From NCBI RefSeq assembly GCF_002135345.1, contig NZ_NEGI01000003.1, forward strand, positions 186,001 through 250,000: a stretch of 64,000 nucleotides of DNA, read 5' to 3'. This document shows positions 1-8,811 of this stretch, piece after piece. The notes under the pieces were generated by a model. The model was not told the origin of the DNA. It saw only the letters and a list, made by a program, of their open reading frames with translations, and searched no databases. This DNA comes from Acinetobacter sp. ANC 4648 (lineage in GTDB: Bacteria > Pseudomonadota > Gammaproteobacteria > Pseudomonadales > Moraxellaceae). Position 1 is the stretch's first letter. Each line of letters starts with the position of its first letter. Both the position numbers and the translations under genes were made by a program.

Positions 1-1020
1 AACATGATCAAACTGAATCGCGCCACGTAACTTTGGTGTTAATGTTCCAGTATTGGGTTCTTCTGGCATATCTAATAATTCAAAGACTGAATGTGCTGCT
101 GCCATGCCACGCTGTAGCTTCTCGTTCACATCGGTTAAACTTTTAATCGGTTTTGCCAACAAGCCTGCTGCAGTAATATAAGCAACAAATTCACCTGAAG
201 ATGTATCACCTAAAATTTGTGGTCGTAATGCAAGCCAGACAATAACGCTCATGGCAATCGCCATCACCAATTGTACTAATGGGCTATTTAAGTTTTGCAC
301 CACCACCATTTTCAAGCCACGTTTTAAATTTTCTTCTGAAGATTGATAAAAACGTTTTTGTTCATTTTTCTCTCCAACAAAACTTTTAACAACAGCCTGT
401 CCATTCACACTTTCTTGTACCACATGATTCACATCCCCCATGGTATTTTGAACTTGGACAGAGAGCTTCCGCATCCGCTTTGATGCTTTACGCACTAAAA
501 ATGCAATCACGGGCATAACAATAAAAATACACAGGGTTAAACGCCAATTGCTATACAACAAATAGCCCAACAAGCCCAAAGTAATCAAACCATCTTTGAC
601 CACAACCTTTAAAGATTCTGATGACGCTGCTGTAAGTTGCTCAACGTTATACATAATTTTCGCAGTAATATGCCCAGATGAATTATCCAGATAATACTGC
701 GAAGGTAAGCGGAGTAATTTTGCATACACCTCTTGGCGAATACTAAACACCAAACTTCTAGAAATGACCGCAGTAAAGTACCCACCCATGAACAAACCAA
801 GTCCACGAAAAAATATTAACAACACAATCAACGCAGGAAACCAATTCAAATCTTCACGATTGCCAGCTTGAATCGCATCAATAATAAATTTTAGTAATTT
901 GGCAACTGAAACCTCAGTCGCGGCATTAATTCCAAAACCAAGAAGAACAAATAAGGCAATACCCCAATATGGCTTTAAATACGAAATTAGGCGCAAATAG
1001 ACCTTAAAATCTTGGTTCAC
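1..1020 (-). CDS. msbA: Lipid A export ABC transporter MsbA, partial (N-terminal 340 residues)
   Basis: Flips lipid A-core across the inner membrane. Only the membrane domain is in the window; the C-terminal ATPase domain lies beyond position 1. The visible 340 codons read without a stop and contain the hydrophobic segments of an ABC exporter core, opening with MNQDFKVYLRLISYLKPYW, which I recognise from Acinetobacter MsbA. The start is GTG at 1020; an AGAGG lies ten bases upstream inside the end of exbD, and the two genes are three bases apart, so translational coupling is likely. It follows exbB-exbD in the same orientation, a cluster seen in several gammaproteobacteria and usually continuing into lpxK, which would lie off the window. 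Confidence 0.93.
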   Translation of the reverse strand, partial: MNQDFKVYLRLISYLKPYWGIALFVLLGFGINAATEVSVAKLLKFIIDAIQAGNREDLNWFPALIVLLIFFRGLGLFMGGYFTAVISRSLVFSIRQEVYAKLLRLPSQYYLDNSSGHITAKIMYNVEQLTAASSESLKVVVKDGLITLGLLGYLLYSNWRLTLCIFIVMPVIAFLVRKASKRMRKLSVQVQNTMGDVNHVVQESVNGQAVVKSFVGEKNEQKRFYQSSEENLKRGLKMVVVQNLNSPLVQLVMAIAMSVIVWLALRPQILGDTSSGEFVAYITAAGLLAKPIKSLTDVNEKLQRGMAAAHSVFELLDMPEEPNTGTLTPKLRGAIQFDHV

Positions 1021-1023
1021 GAA

Positions 1024-1446
1024 TTAATAACCTCTAGATGGAACTTTAGTACTGATGTTGATATTCACAAAACCGAGTTGACCTGCAGCATCCATGACAC
1101 GAATGACATCTTGATGGGTTGCTTGCGCATCAGCTGCAATTACAAACATTAGGTCGCGGCGATCATTCGCCGCTTGCTTAATAGCAGTGCTCAAATCAGT
1201 CGTCTCTTTACTTGAAAGCGCCTGTCCATTCACCGCGTAATGCCCTGAAGAGTCTACCATGACTTCAATTTTTTGATCGTACTGTTTTGGTGGGACACCT
1301 TGAGCATCAGGTAAGGATAAATTAATACGGCTCTGCTGACTAAATGTGGTCGTCAACAGCAATATCACCAAGATAAATAACAAGCAATCAATTAAAGGCG
1401 TTAAATTGATATGAATATCTTCAACACTCGTTCTCTTAAATTTCAT
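1024..1446 (-). CDS. exbD: ExbD/TolR-family biopolymer transport protein
   Basis: Inner-membrane partner of the ExbB/TolQ-like protein encoded just upstream. The 140-residue protein has a short cytoplasmic N-terminus, one membrane helix at about residues 18-38 and a periplasmic domain. The TPLID motif at the start of the helix carries the conserved membrane aspartate (D20) expected to carry protons in ExbD and TolR. A GGGGGTG ribosome site precedes the ATG. No TonB-like gene is adjacent; the neighbour is msbA, so this pair may serve the envelope rather than siderophore uptake. That last point is inference from context. Confidence 0.9.
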   Translation of the reverse strand: MKFKRTSVEDIHINLTPLIDCLLFILVILLLTTTFSQQSRINLSLPDAQGVPPKQYDQKIEVMVDSSGHYAVNGQALSSKETTDLSTAIKQAANDRRDLMFVIAADAQATHQDVIRVMDAAGQLGFVNINISTKVPSRGY

Positions 1447-1463
1447 TAAAGCACCCCCAAAAG

Positions 1464-2096
1464 TTAACCTGCTTTCTTCTGATGAGTTTGATCATGCTTT
1501 TGATAAAACAATGCTGCATGAAATAATGTCGACTGTTGCTCTAATTCAGCAATATATACTTGCACTACGCGCTGAAAATAACGATATGCAAACAATGCTG
1601 GAATTGCAATTACCATACCGACTGCTGTGGTAATCAAGGCTTTAGAAATCCCTGGAATCATCATGGCTGGATTGCTATTCGAACCCAAATCAAGCACCAA
1701 AAATGACTCAATAATCCCAACAACTGTCCCCAATAGCCCCAACAATGGTGCAACTGCACTTAAAGTTCCTAAAAAATTAATATATTTTTCCAAAAAACCA
1801 ATTTCACGTGAAGCGGTTGCTTCCATTTGCGCGCGTGCATAGGCTTCACCTTGCGGAAATGCATCCACAGCATCTTGAAAAATGTAACCTAGCGTCGATT
1901 GACGTGCTGCTTTATCTTTTTCCAAGACATCCAAAACAGAATCTAGACTACGTCCTTTTTGCATCAATAAGGCTTTCGGTAGAACTAAAGAGCGCTTCAA
2001 TCGAATTAATCGCTCGAAAGAAATCGCTACGGTAAATATTGAACACAGTACCAAAGGTAGCATCAACCACCCGCCTGCTTTGATCAATTCCCACAT
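1464..2096 (-). CDS. exbB: MotA/TolQ/ExbB-family proton channel protein
   Basis: Proton-conducting inner-membrane subunit that pairs with ExbD. The 210-residue protein shows an N-terminal membrane helix at about residues 8-28, then a cytoplasmic stretch, then two helices at roughly 105-140 and 150-175 separated by a short hairpin. The segment LSAVAPLLGLLGTVVGIIES is the typical ExbB/TolQ signature. It is first in an exbB-exbD-msbA gene order with 17 bases before exbD. ExbB rather than TolQ is chosen because no tolA, tolB or pal is nearby; the sequence alone does not separate the two firmly. Confidence 0.88.
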   Translation of the reverse strand: MWELIKAGGWLMLPLVLCSIFTVAISFERLIRLKRSLVLPKALLMQKGRSLDSVLDVLEKDKAARQSTLGYIFQDAVDAFPQGEAYARAQMEATASREIGFLEKYINFLGTLSAVAPLLGLLGTVVGIIESFLVLDLGSNSNPAMMIPGISKALITTAVGMVIAIPALFAYRYFQRVVQVYIAELEQQSTLFHAALFYQKHDQTHQKKAG

Positions 2097-2138
2097 CTTT
2101 AGTTCCCCAAAATTCTAAACCCGTAATGTAATATTTTT

Positions 2139-3026
2139 TTATTCAGATAAACAGATATTTAAAATACCATCCAATTCATCTAATGAATGGTAATGGATAA
2201 CCAATTTACCCTTACCCTGTTTATTGTGATCAATTTTAACGTCCGCGCTAAAGCGTTCTGATAGTTTTTTAGTCAGTTGCTCCATGTCAGCAGAAGACGT
2301 CTCTTTGGCCTTCTCTTGTTTCGGTGTATTCAAGTCACGAACCAACTGTTCGGTTTGACGAACAGATAGACTTTTTTCAATCACAATTTTTGCGATGTGT
2401 AATTGATCTTTGACTTTTAGCGTCAAAATTGCTCGTGCATGCCCCATATCAATCTGACCTTGTTGCATCAGGTCTTTGATTTCATCTGCAAGACTCAATA
2501 AACGCAGCAAGTTACTTACAGTTGTTCGCGCTTTACCTACAGTATCTGCAATTTCTTGGTGACTTAAACCGAACTCTTCATGAAAACGCTGCAAAGCCAG
2601 AGCTTGATCAATTGGATTTAAGTCTTGGCGCTGAATATTTTCAATTAAAGCCAAAGCAATCGCGACTTGATCAGTTAAATCACGAACAATGGCAGGAACT
2701 GTAGCCAAACCTGCAATTTTTGCAGCGCGCCAACGGCGCTCACCCGCAATAATTTCATAAGGTGTGTGTTCATCATCTATTGGACGAATCACAATCGGCT
2801 GCATCACGCCATGTTTTTGAATCGAGGCAGCCAGTTCTTGTAAGTCTTGCTCATCAATAAAACGGCGGGGTTGATACGCACCACGTTTGAGTTGCTCAAC
2901 ATCAATCTGCTTCAGCTGACCATGATCCAGTGCTTGAACCTCAAGCTGTAATTTTTCTTTTTGAATCGAGCCCAGCAATGCATCCAAACCACGACCTTTG
3001 GCCAATCCACGTTTTTTAGTGGTCAT
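2139..3026 (-). CDS. parB: Chromosome-partitioning protein ParB
   Basis: Centromere (parS)-binding CTPase that works with ParA in origin segregation. The 295-residue protein has the ParB/Srx N-terminal domain with the nucleotide-binding GERRWRAAKIAG box at about residues 94-105, a central helix-turn-helix region (SHQEIADTVGKARTTVSNLLRLLSL is split over about 155-180) and a C-terminal dimerisation domain. Its ATG overlaps the parA stop as ATGA (3023-3026), showing tight coupling. The N-terminus KKRGLAKGRGLDALLG is typical for chromosomal ParB. Confidence 0.96.
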   Translation of the reverse strand: MTTKKRGLAKGRGLDALLGSIQKEKLQLEVQALDHGQLKQIDVEQLKRGAYQPRRFIDEQDLQELAASIQKHGVMQPIVIRPIDDEHTPYEIIAGERRWRAAKIAGLATVPAIVRDLTDQVAIALALIENIQRQDLNPIDQALALQRFHEEFGLSHQEIADTVGKARTTVSNLLRLLSLADEIKDLMQQGQIDMGHARAILTLKVKDQLHIAKIVIEKSLSVRQTEQLVRDLNTPKQEKAKETSSADMEQLTKKLSERFSADVKIDHNKQGKGKLVIHYHSLDELDGILNICLSE

Positions 3027-3805
3027 GCTTTACTTTCCTTTTTTACTTTACTTTTTTTTAACATTTCTGCAGCTAAATTTAAGTACGCAATTGCACCCTT
3101 AGAGCTTTTTTCAAAATAAATAATGGGTAAACCATGTGCTGGCGCTTCAGCTAAACGTACATTTCGAGGAATCACAGTATCATAGAGTTTCTTACCAAAA
3201 TACTGCTCCAACTCACCAGATACATCACGTGTCAATGCATTACGCGCATCATACATGGTTCGTAACACACCAATAATTTCTAATTCAGGATTTAAAGCTT
3301 GCTGAATCTTATCAATCGTTTGTGTTAAATCTGCTAAGCCTTCCAAAGCATAATATTCACATTGCATTGGAATCATCACGCTGTGTACAGCAGATAAGGC
3401 ATTAACTGTAATTAAGCTTAAGCTTGGCGCACAATCGACAATGATATAATCAAAATTATGTTCAATCTGTTGTAATGCATTGCGCAGAATAAATTCACGA
3501 CCATCTTGGTCTGCAATCGCCAGTTCTACACCGGCTAAATCACGATTTGAACCTAAAACTTTATAACCAACTTCCGCTTTAGTAATAGCTGTTTCTATAG
3601 ATACTTCACCCAATAGCACATCCGTTACCGAATACAGTAAGTCATTTTTTTGAATCCCTGACCCCATTGTGGCATTGCCTTGGGAATCCATATCCACCAA
3701 TAACACACGTTTCTTTAAGACTGCTAAAGAAGCAGCCAAATTTACTGCTGTTGTGGTTTTACCTACGCCACCTTTTTGGTTTGCGATTGCTATAATCTGA
3801 GCCAT
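3023..3805 (-). CDS. parA: Chromosome-partitioning ATPase ParA (Soj)
   Basis: Walker-type ATPase that moves ParB-parS complexes. The 260-residue protein starts MAQIIAIANQKGGVGKTTTA, with the deviant Walker A motif KGGVGKTT at residues 11-18 and a Walker B-like DYIIVDCAPSLS near residue 118. Length is normal for chromosomal ParA without an N-terminal helix-turn-helix, unlike plasmid types. It lies between rsmG and parB, the usual rsmG-parA-parB order of gammaproteobacteria. Confidence 0.96.
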   Translation of the reverse strand: MAQIIAIANQKGGVGKTTTAVNLAASLAVLKKRVLLVDMDSQGNATMGSGIQKNDLLYSVTDVLLGEVSIETAITKAEVGYKVLGSNRDLAGVELAIADQDGREFILRNALQQIEHNFDYIIVDCAPSLSLITVNALSAVHSVMIPMQCEYYALEGLADLTQTIDKIQQALNPELEIIGVLRTMYDARNALTRDVSGELEQYFGKKLYDTVIPRNVRLAEAPAHGLPIIYFEKSSKGAIAYLNLAAEMLKKSKVKKESKA

Positions 3806-3831
3806 GGTAAATCCAATCCTTAGTTCTGTTT

Positions 3832-4464
3832 CTAAATCTGTTTTAATAAAAGTAAATGACGTTGTTCATCTAAGCGCGGCACACTTAATTCAATCACATC
3901 GCAGGTAAACTGATCTTTAACTGCAGCAACTTCATCAGTTGGAATTAATCCACGCATTGAAGCAATAATACTTGTCGCATGCATATAAGGTTTCGAAGCA
4001 TCTACAAAATCAGTCAACGAAGCAAAAGCACGACTGGTAATCACATCAAACTGACCCAGTTCTTGAATCATGTCTTCATTTTCAACGCGAGTTTGCACTG
4101 CAATCACATTTTTTAATTTTAAATCTGCAATGAACTGTTTTAAAAAACGAATTTTTTTACCATTGGAATCAAGCAATACACATTTACGTTCAGGCTGACA
4201 CAAGGCAATAATCATGCCGGGCATACCACCTCCCGTCCCGATATCAAGTAAGCGCCCTGTAGGTAAATCTTTTAAAATACTCAAACTATCCAATAAGTGC
4301 TTCACCAGCATCTCTTTTGGGTCTCGAATAGCAGTTAAATTATACGCTTTGTTCCACAGCACTAAAGTATCTTGATATTTGAGTAATAAATTCAGTGCTT
4401 CGTCACTCAGTTCTAAACCAAGTTGCTGACTACCCTGCTTTAACTCTTGAAAAAATGGATGCAT
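3832..4464 (-). CDS. rsmG: 16S rRNA (guanine-N7)-methyltransferase RsmG
   Basis: Methylates N7 of G527 in 16S rRNA using S-adenosylmethionine. The SAM-binding loop LLDIGTGGGMPGMIIAL lies at about residues 66-82, and the family segment NLTAIRDPKEMLVKHLLDS precedes it. I place the start at the ATG at 4464 (MHPFFQEL), giving 210 residues, because this matches the family N-terminus; an in-frame TTG at 4482 would add six residues without homology. It is followed by parA after 26 bases. Confidence 0.95.
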   Translation of the reverse strand: MHPFFQELKQGSQQLGLELSDEALNLLLKYQDTLVLWNKAYNLTAIRDPKEMLVKHLLDSLSILKDLPTGRLLDIGTGGGMPGMIIALCQPERKCVLLDSNGKKIRFLKQFIADLKLKNVIAVQTRVENEDMIQELGQFDVITSRAFASLTDFVDASKPYMHATSIIASMRGLIPTDEVAAVKDQFTCDVIELSVPRLDEQRHLLLLKQI

Positions 4465-4550
4465 AGCGAAATAACATCTCAATAAAATTAAATGGAAGTA
4501 TACCGATTTATAGACCGTGGAACAGTAGTTAACGATTAGTGATTATGCAT

Positions 4551-5240
4551 TTAATCGTATATCCCCTGACGAATCTGCAAATCTAAGCTAGTTAATCGTT
4601 CAGGCGTACCTACATCCACCCATGCAGACTGCATTTTCGCAGCAGATACTTTCTCATCAAGCATTGCTTGTTTTAACAAGGGTGCCAGTGGTCGCTTACC
4701 GCCTTCTAAACCATTGAACATCTTAGGATCAATCACAGCCAAACCACTATAGGTTAAATTTTCACCCTGCTGATTTTGTTCAAAGGTATAAGCTCGACCC
4801 GAAGCAAGAGTAAAATCTCCACGAGGATGTTGCTCAGGATTACTCACCAAGACCAAATGTGCCAAGTCTTTTTCAAGCTGAACATCCAATAGTGCTGCAA
4901 AATCAAAAGTAGTCCAAACATCACCATTAAGTAGAATAAAAGGTTCATCCCCTAACAAAGGTAAAGCATTGATAATTCCACCCGCAGTTTCCAGACCTTC
5001 GTCTTCTCGTGTCCACCAGATATTTACACCAAATTGCGTACCATCTCCAAGCGTGCCAATCAATATATCGGCCAACCATGCAGAGTTAATGACAATATCG
5101 GTGACACCAATTTCTTTTAATTTTTCGATATGCCACACAATGAGTGCCTTCCCCCCCACTTCAAGTAAGGGCTTAGGCTTATACAAAGTAAGTGGGCGCA
5201 TACGATTGCCCAAACCTGCCGCTAAAATCATGGCTTTCAT
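4551..5240 (-). CDS. murU: N-acetylmuramate-alpha-1-phosphate uridylyltransferase MurU
   Basis: Makes UDP-MurNAc from MurNAc-1-phosphate in the cell-wall recycling route that bypasses de novo MurNAc synthesis. The 229-residue nucleotidyltransferase opens with MILAAGLGNRMRPLTLYKPK, holding the GLGxRxxPLT nucleotide-binding motif and the catalytic-site lysine region, followed by LLNGDVW near residue 105. Its ATG overlaps the amgK stop as TAATG, and a GAGGTG ribosome site sits eight bases upstream within amgK. Pairing with the sugar kinase AmgK is what separates MurU from other sugar nucleotidyltransferases. Confidence 0.92.
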   Translation of the reverse strand: MKAMILAAGLGNRMRPLTLYKPKPLLEVGGKALIVWHIEKLKEIGVTDIVINSAWLADILIGTLGDGTQFGVNIWWTREDEGLETAGGIINALPLLGDEPFILLNGDVWTTFDFAALLDVQLEKDLAHLVLVSNPEQHPRGDFTLASGRAYTFEQNQQGENLTYSGLAVIDPKMFNGLEGGKRPLAPLLKQAMLDEKVSAAKMQSAWVDVGTPERLTSLDLQIRQGIYD

Positions 5241-6253
5241 TATGCAAGCACCTCATATCTGCCATATTTTTGTTCAAATTGTGGCATAACGCGTTGTTGA
5301 ACAAATTGCATAAAAGGCTTTAATTCTGCATAAGGTTTACTTTCTTCAAGTAAATACCACATCACCCGTGGTAGATCTTTCAAATAGCCTGACTTACCAT
5401 CACGCTCAAATAAACGCACAAAAATACCTAAAATTTTAATATGACGCTGAATAGCCATCAAATCTGCATCACGTTTAAATTGTTCAAAATTGCGCTCTTG
5501 TTGCGCAGATTCTGGCAATAGATCATAGAATGTTTTAAACCATTGATAAACGCGATCTGCATTCCACTGCACATAGGCATCTCGTGTTATCGAGATCAAA
5601 TCATAAGTATCGGCACCAATCACGGCATCTTGAAAATCAATCACGCCTTGTTCTGTCTCATTTTCTAAGATCATTAAATTACGGCTATGAAAATCACGAT
5701 GCACAATCACTTGTGGTTGAGCCAAGGCTGCATTGGCCAAAATTGCAAAAGTACGTTTAATTAACGCTTGCTCTTCTTTTGTTGGTTCAATCTTTAAGGA
5801 TGGCAACAGCCAAGCGGTTAATAGCTCCATTTCGGTCATCAGCTTTTCATAAGAATAGGTAGGGAAATGTCCTAAACCATCAATTGACTGTAGTTGAATC
5901 AATTGCTTAAAGCTTTGTGCATAATGACTATCTACAGTTTGATCATCTAATCGTGTAGACAACAATACATCGCCAAAATCTTCTAATAACAAAAAGCCTT
6001 GTGCTAAATCCTTAGCAATTATATGGGGTACTCGTACACCATTTTGATCAAAGAATTCATCAATCGTCACAAAAGGCCCACAATCTTCCATCGAAGGGGG
6101 TGCATCCATAAGCATAAATGTTTTATTATTCAGAGTAATTCGTGCATAACGACGGAAGCTCGCATCGCCAGCTAAAAAGTGAATTTGAAATTGATCTGAA
6201 TTGAGTACAGATGTCAGCCAAGCTTGTATGGTTTGTTCACGTAGTGTATTCAT
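5240..6253 (-). CDS. amgK: N-acetylmuramate/N-acetylglucosamine kinase AmgK
   Basis: Phosphorylates the anomeric carbon of MurNAc and GlcNAc, feeding MurU. The 337-residue protein has an aminoglycoside-phosphotransferase fold: catalytic loop VIVHRDFHSRNLMI (HxDxxxxN) and the metal-binding DFQ in GVIDFQDAV about 20 residues later. I start it at the ATG at 6253; a TTG two codons upstream is possible but has no better ribosome site. It is co-transcribed with murU and divergent from lptD across 119 bases, as in Acinetobacter and Pseudomonas. Confidence 0.92.
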   Translation of the reverse strand: MNTLREQTIQAWLTSVLNSDQFQIHFLAGDASFRRYARITLNNKTFMLMDAPPSMEDCGPFVTIDEFFDQNGVRVPHIIAKDLAQGFLLLEDFGDVLLSTRLDDQTVDSHYAQSFKQLIQLQSIDGLGHFPTYSYEKLMTEMELLTAWLLPSLKIEPTKEEQALIKRTFAILANAALAQPQVIVHRDFHSRNLMILENETEQGVIDFQDAVIGADTYDLISITRDAYVQWNADRVYQWFKTFYDLLPESAQQERNFEQFKRDADLMAIQRHIKILGIFVRLFERDGKSGYLKDLPRVMWYLLEESKPYAELKPFMQFVQQRVMPQFEQKYGRYEVLA

Positions 6254-6372
6254 TTGCAATTAAATCTAATTCAGGCTGCATTTTGAACCACCAAGTGTAG
6301 CTACTTATCAACTTTTTCTCTATGATGCGATAATAATTAATTGCGATTTGCATACTTGGTTAATGAGACAAA

Positions 6373-8811
6373 ATGAAGCAACAGTTTAAATTTAATCCTT
6401 TAGCGACTGCTATTTTGACCCTTCTTTGCGGAAGTTCTGTATCAAGCTATGCTGAATCTACAAAAACCGTTTCCAATGTTGATAATCAGCAGCTCAAAGC
6501 AACGATCAAAGAGAACTTTCCAGGTCAAAATTTCTTTGAACAATACTATGTAGATAAACACTCCGCACCAGCTCAAGTACGTGATGTTCAATCTGCGAGT
6601 AATCGCTTCTGTGAAGGTGTCTGGGTGACACCTTTTAATGCAGAGACCAAAGTAACCACTGCTCAAGAAGGCACCTCAGTCATTACAGCCGACCATGGCT
6701 ATTACAACCCTAATGGCGACTCAATTTTATCTGGTGATGTTGTCATTGACCAAGATGGTCGTATGATTCGCGCAGATGAAGTCACTATTGATAAAACACA
6801 AACCTTCGCCAAAGCCAATGGTAATGTACAAATGGCTCAAGGCGGCTTAATCGCTCAAAGTGACCAGATTAATTACAATTTAAAAAATGAAACTGGTGAT
6901 CTAAGCAACAGTTTTTATATTGCTGAAGCAACCCATGCGCATGGCCATGCTGCTAAAATTTCAAGAACATCGCCTACGGTCGTTGTCCTTGATGATGCAA
7001 GCTATACCACTTGCCCACCAGATGAAGTGCCCACTTGGAAAATCCAAGCCAAGAAAATCGAAATCAATCAAGATACGGGTCGTGGCGTAACACGTAACAC
7101 CAAACTTTATATTAAAGATATCCCTGTAATTGCTGTACCTTACTTTAATTTTCCAATTGATGACCGACGTGCGACTGGTATTTTAAGTCCAAGCTTTGGC
7201 TTTTCGAATGATGGTGGTTTTGAGTTAGCAGTTCCAGTCTATTTAAACTTAGCACCAAACTATGATGCAACACTTACACCCCGGGTTATTACCGATCGTG
7301 GTTTAATGCTTGAAGGTCAATTTCGCTATCTCACTCAAAACTTTGGTAAAGGCAGCATCTGGGGAAGTGATTTACCTTCCGACAATAGATACAACAACAA
7401 AGATCGTAAAGACTTACATTTTTTACATGATTGGCAAATCAACAAACAATGGTCTACTAATCTTGAATATAATTATGTTTCCGACAAAGACTTCTTTGCA
7501 GATCTAGATAACAATCCCAATACCCGAACAGAACTCAATCAACGTCGTGCTTGGGAGTTTAATTATGGACATGGCATTCCAGGCTTAAGTGCTCAATTTA
7601 AAGTGGAAGACTTCCAGACGTTAGATGAAACAATCCCAGATATTGATAAACCCTATGCACGCCTACCCCAATTACTCGTAAATTACGTGGGTGGCAACCC
7701 TCAAGGTCTGGAATATGAGCTTAATAGTGATAGTGCTTATTTCAAGAAATCTATTAATGACTCTACGGTAGATAACCAGCCCAGCGGTACACGTTTATAC
7801 AATCATTTTGCGAGCCGATATAACTTTCGAAACCCTTGGGGTTATGCAATTCCAGAAGTTTCTGTACGTAGCTTAAATACATTCTATGACCAGGAAACAA
7901 TTGCAAATAGTAATTCAAGTTCTGACACTAAAAACAAATCAGTCGTCGTACCCCAATTCACTTTAGATACGGGACTTACCTTTGAAAAAGAAGGTAAATT
8001 CCTACAAACGCTTTCACCTCGTGCTTTCTACGCCTATGCACCGTATGAAAACCAAAATGGTTATCCAAACTTTGACTCTACAACCGCATCTATTAGTTAT
8101 GACCAGCTCTTTAACCCTTACCGTTTCTATGGGCATGATCGTCTAGACGATAACAACTTCGCATCTTTAGGCTTGAGTTATAGCTTATTTGATCCAGTTG
8201 GATTAGAACGCTTACGCGCCAGTGTTGGTCAAAGTTATTATTTTGAAGATCGCAGAGTTACACTCAATCGAAGCGATGTAATTGATACTGAAAAAAAGAC
8301 TGGCCCAGTATTAAGTCTTTCAAGTCAATTATCTCAAAATTTTACTATTAACGCCAACTCGGCATGGATGTCGAATGGTGATAATGCTGAACGAGACTTC
8401 CAAGTTTATTATACAGGCGATAAGGGCAACTTATATAATGTTGGATATTTCCACAGAAATTATTTACCTGATCGCCAAGATGCTTACGATCAAGCAGTTG
8501 CATCATTTATACAACCTGTAAAAGACAATTGGCGCATTATGGGCCACGTTCAATACGATATCGATAATCATGTTGCGCGTGAATATCTATTGGGTGTGAA
8601 CTATGAATCTTGTTGTTGGGGTGTTTCTGTCTATGGTCGTTCGTACTATAACGACCTAGACAATGTGAATGATCCCAATGTAAAACCTAAACGCGCAGTA
8701 ATGGCCGAATTCACATTAAAAGGATTGGGTGGATTAAACAATAAACTTAGCTCATTACTCGAAAGCCGTATTTTAGGGTTCGATAAAGTTAATCAATCTT
8801 GGACACATTAA
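6373..8811 (+). CDS. lptD: LPS-assembly protein LptD
   Basis: Outer-membrane beta-barrel that inserts lipopolysaccharide into the outer leaflet with LptE. The 812-residue protein has an N-terminal signal peptide, an LptA-like jellyroll at about residues 90-260 and a long C-terminal barrel. The four cysteines of the LptD disulfide switch are visible: C80 (RFCEGVW), C214 (YTTCPPDE) and the adjacent pair C747-C748 (YESCCWG). The stop overlaps the surA start as TAATG, so the chaperone is made together with its main client. Confidence 0.97.
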   Translation: MKQQFKFNPLATAILTLLCGSSVSSYAESTKTVSNVDNQQLKATIKENFPGQNFFEQYYVDKHSAPAQVRDVQSASNRFCEGVWVTPFNAETKVTTAQEGTSVITADHGYYNPNGDSILSGDVVIDQDGRMIRADEVTIDKTQTFAKANGNVQMAQGGLIAQSDQINYNLKNETGDLSNSFYIAEATHAHGHAAKISRTSPTVVVLDDASYTTCPPDEVPTWKIQAKKIEINQDTGRGVTRNTKLYIKDIPVIAVPYFNFPIDDRRATGILSPSFGFSNDGGFELAVPVYLNLAPNYDATLTPRVITDRGLMLEGQFRYLTQNFGKGSIWGSDLPSDNRYNNKDRKDLHFLHDWQINKQWSTNLEYNYVSDKDFFADLDNNPNTRTELNQRRAWEFNYGHGIPGLSAQFKVEDFQTLDETIPDIDKPYARLPQLLVNYVGGNPQGLEYELNSDSAYFKKSINDSTVDNQPSGTRLYNHFASRYNFRNPWGYAIPEVSVRSLNTFYDQETIANSNSSSDTKNKSVVVPQFTLDTGLTFEKEGKFLQTLSPRAFYAYAPYENQNGYPNFDSTTASISYDQLFNPYRFYGHDRLDDNNFASLGLSYSLFDPVGLERLRASVGQSYYFEDRRVTLNRSDVIDTEKKTGPVLSLSSQLSQNFTINANSAWMSNGDNAERDFQVYYTGDKGNLYNVGYFHRNYLPDRQDAYDQAVASFIQPVKDNWRIMGHVQYDIDNHVAREYLLGVNYESCCWGVSVYGRSYYNDLDNVNDPNVKPKRAVMAEFTLKGLGGLNNKLSSLLESRILGFDKVNQSWTH

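Noticed and set aside
4465..4482. Longer RsmG starting at TTG 4482
   Set aside because: The six extra residues are outside the family N-terminus; the ATG at 4464 matches the expected start.
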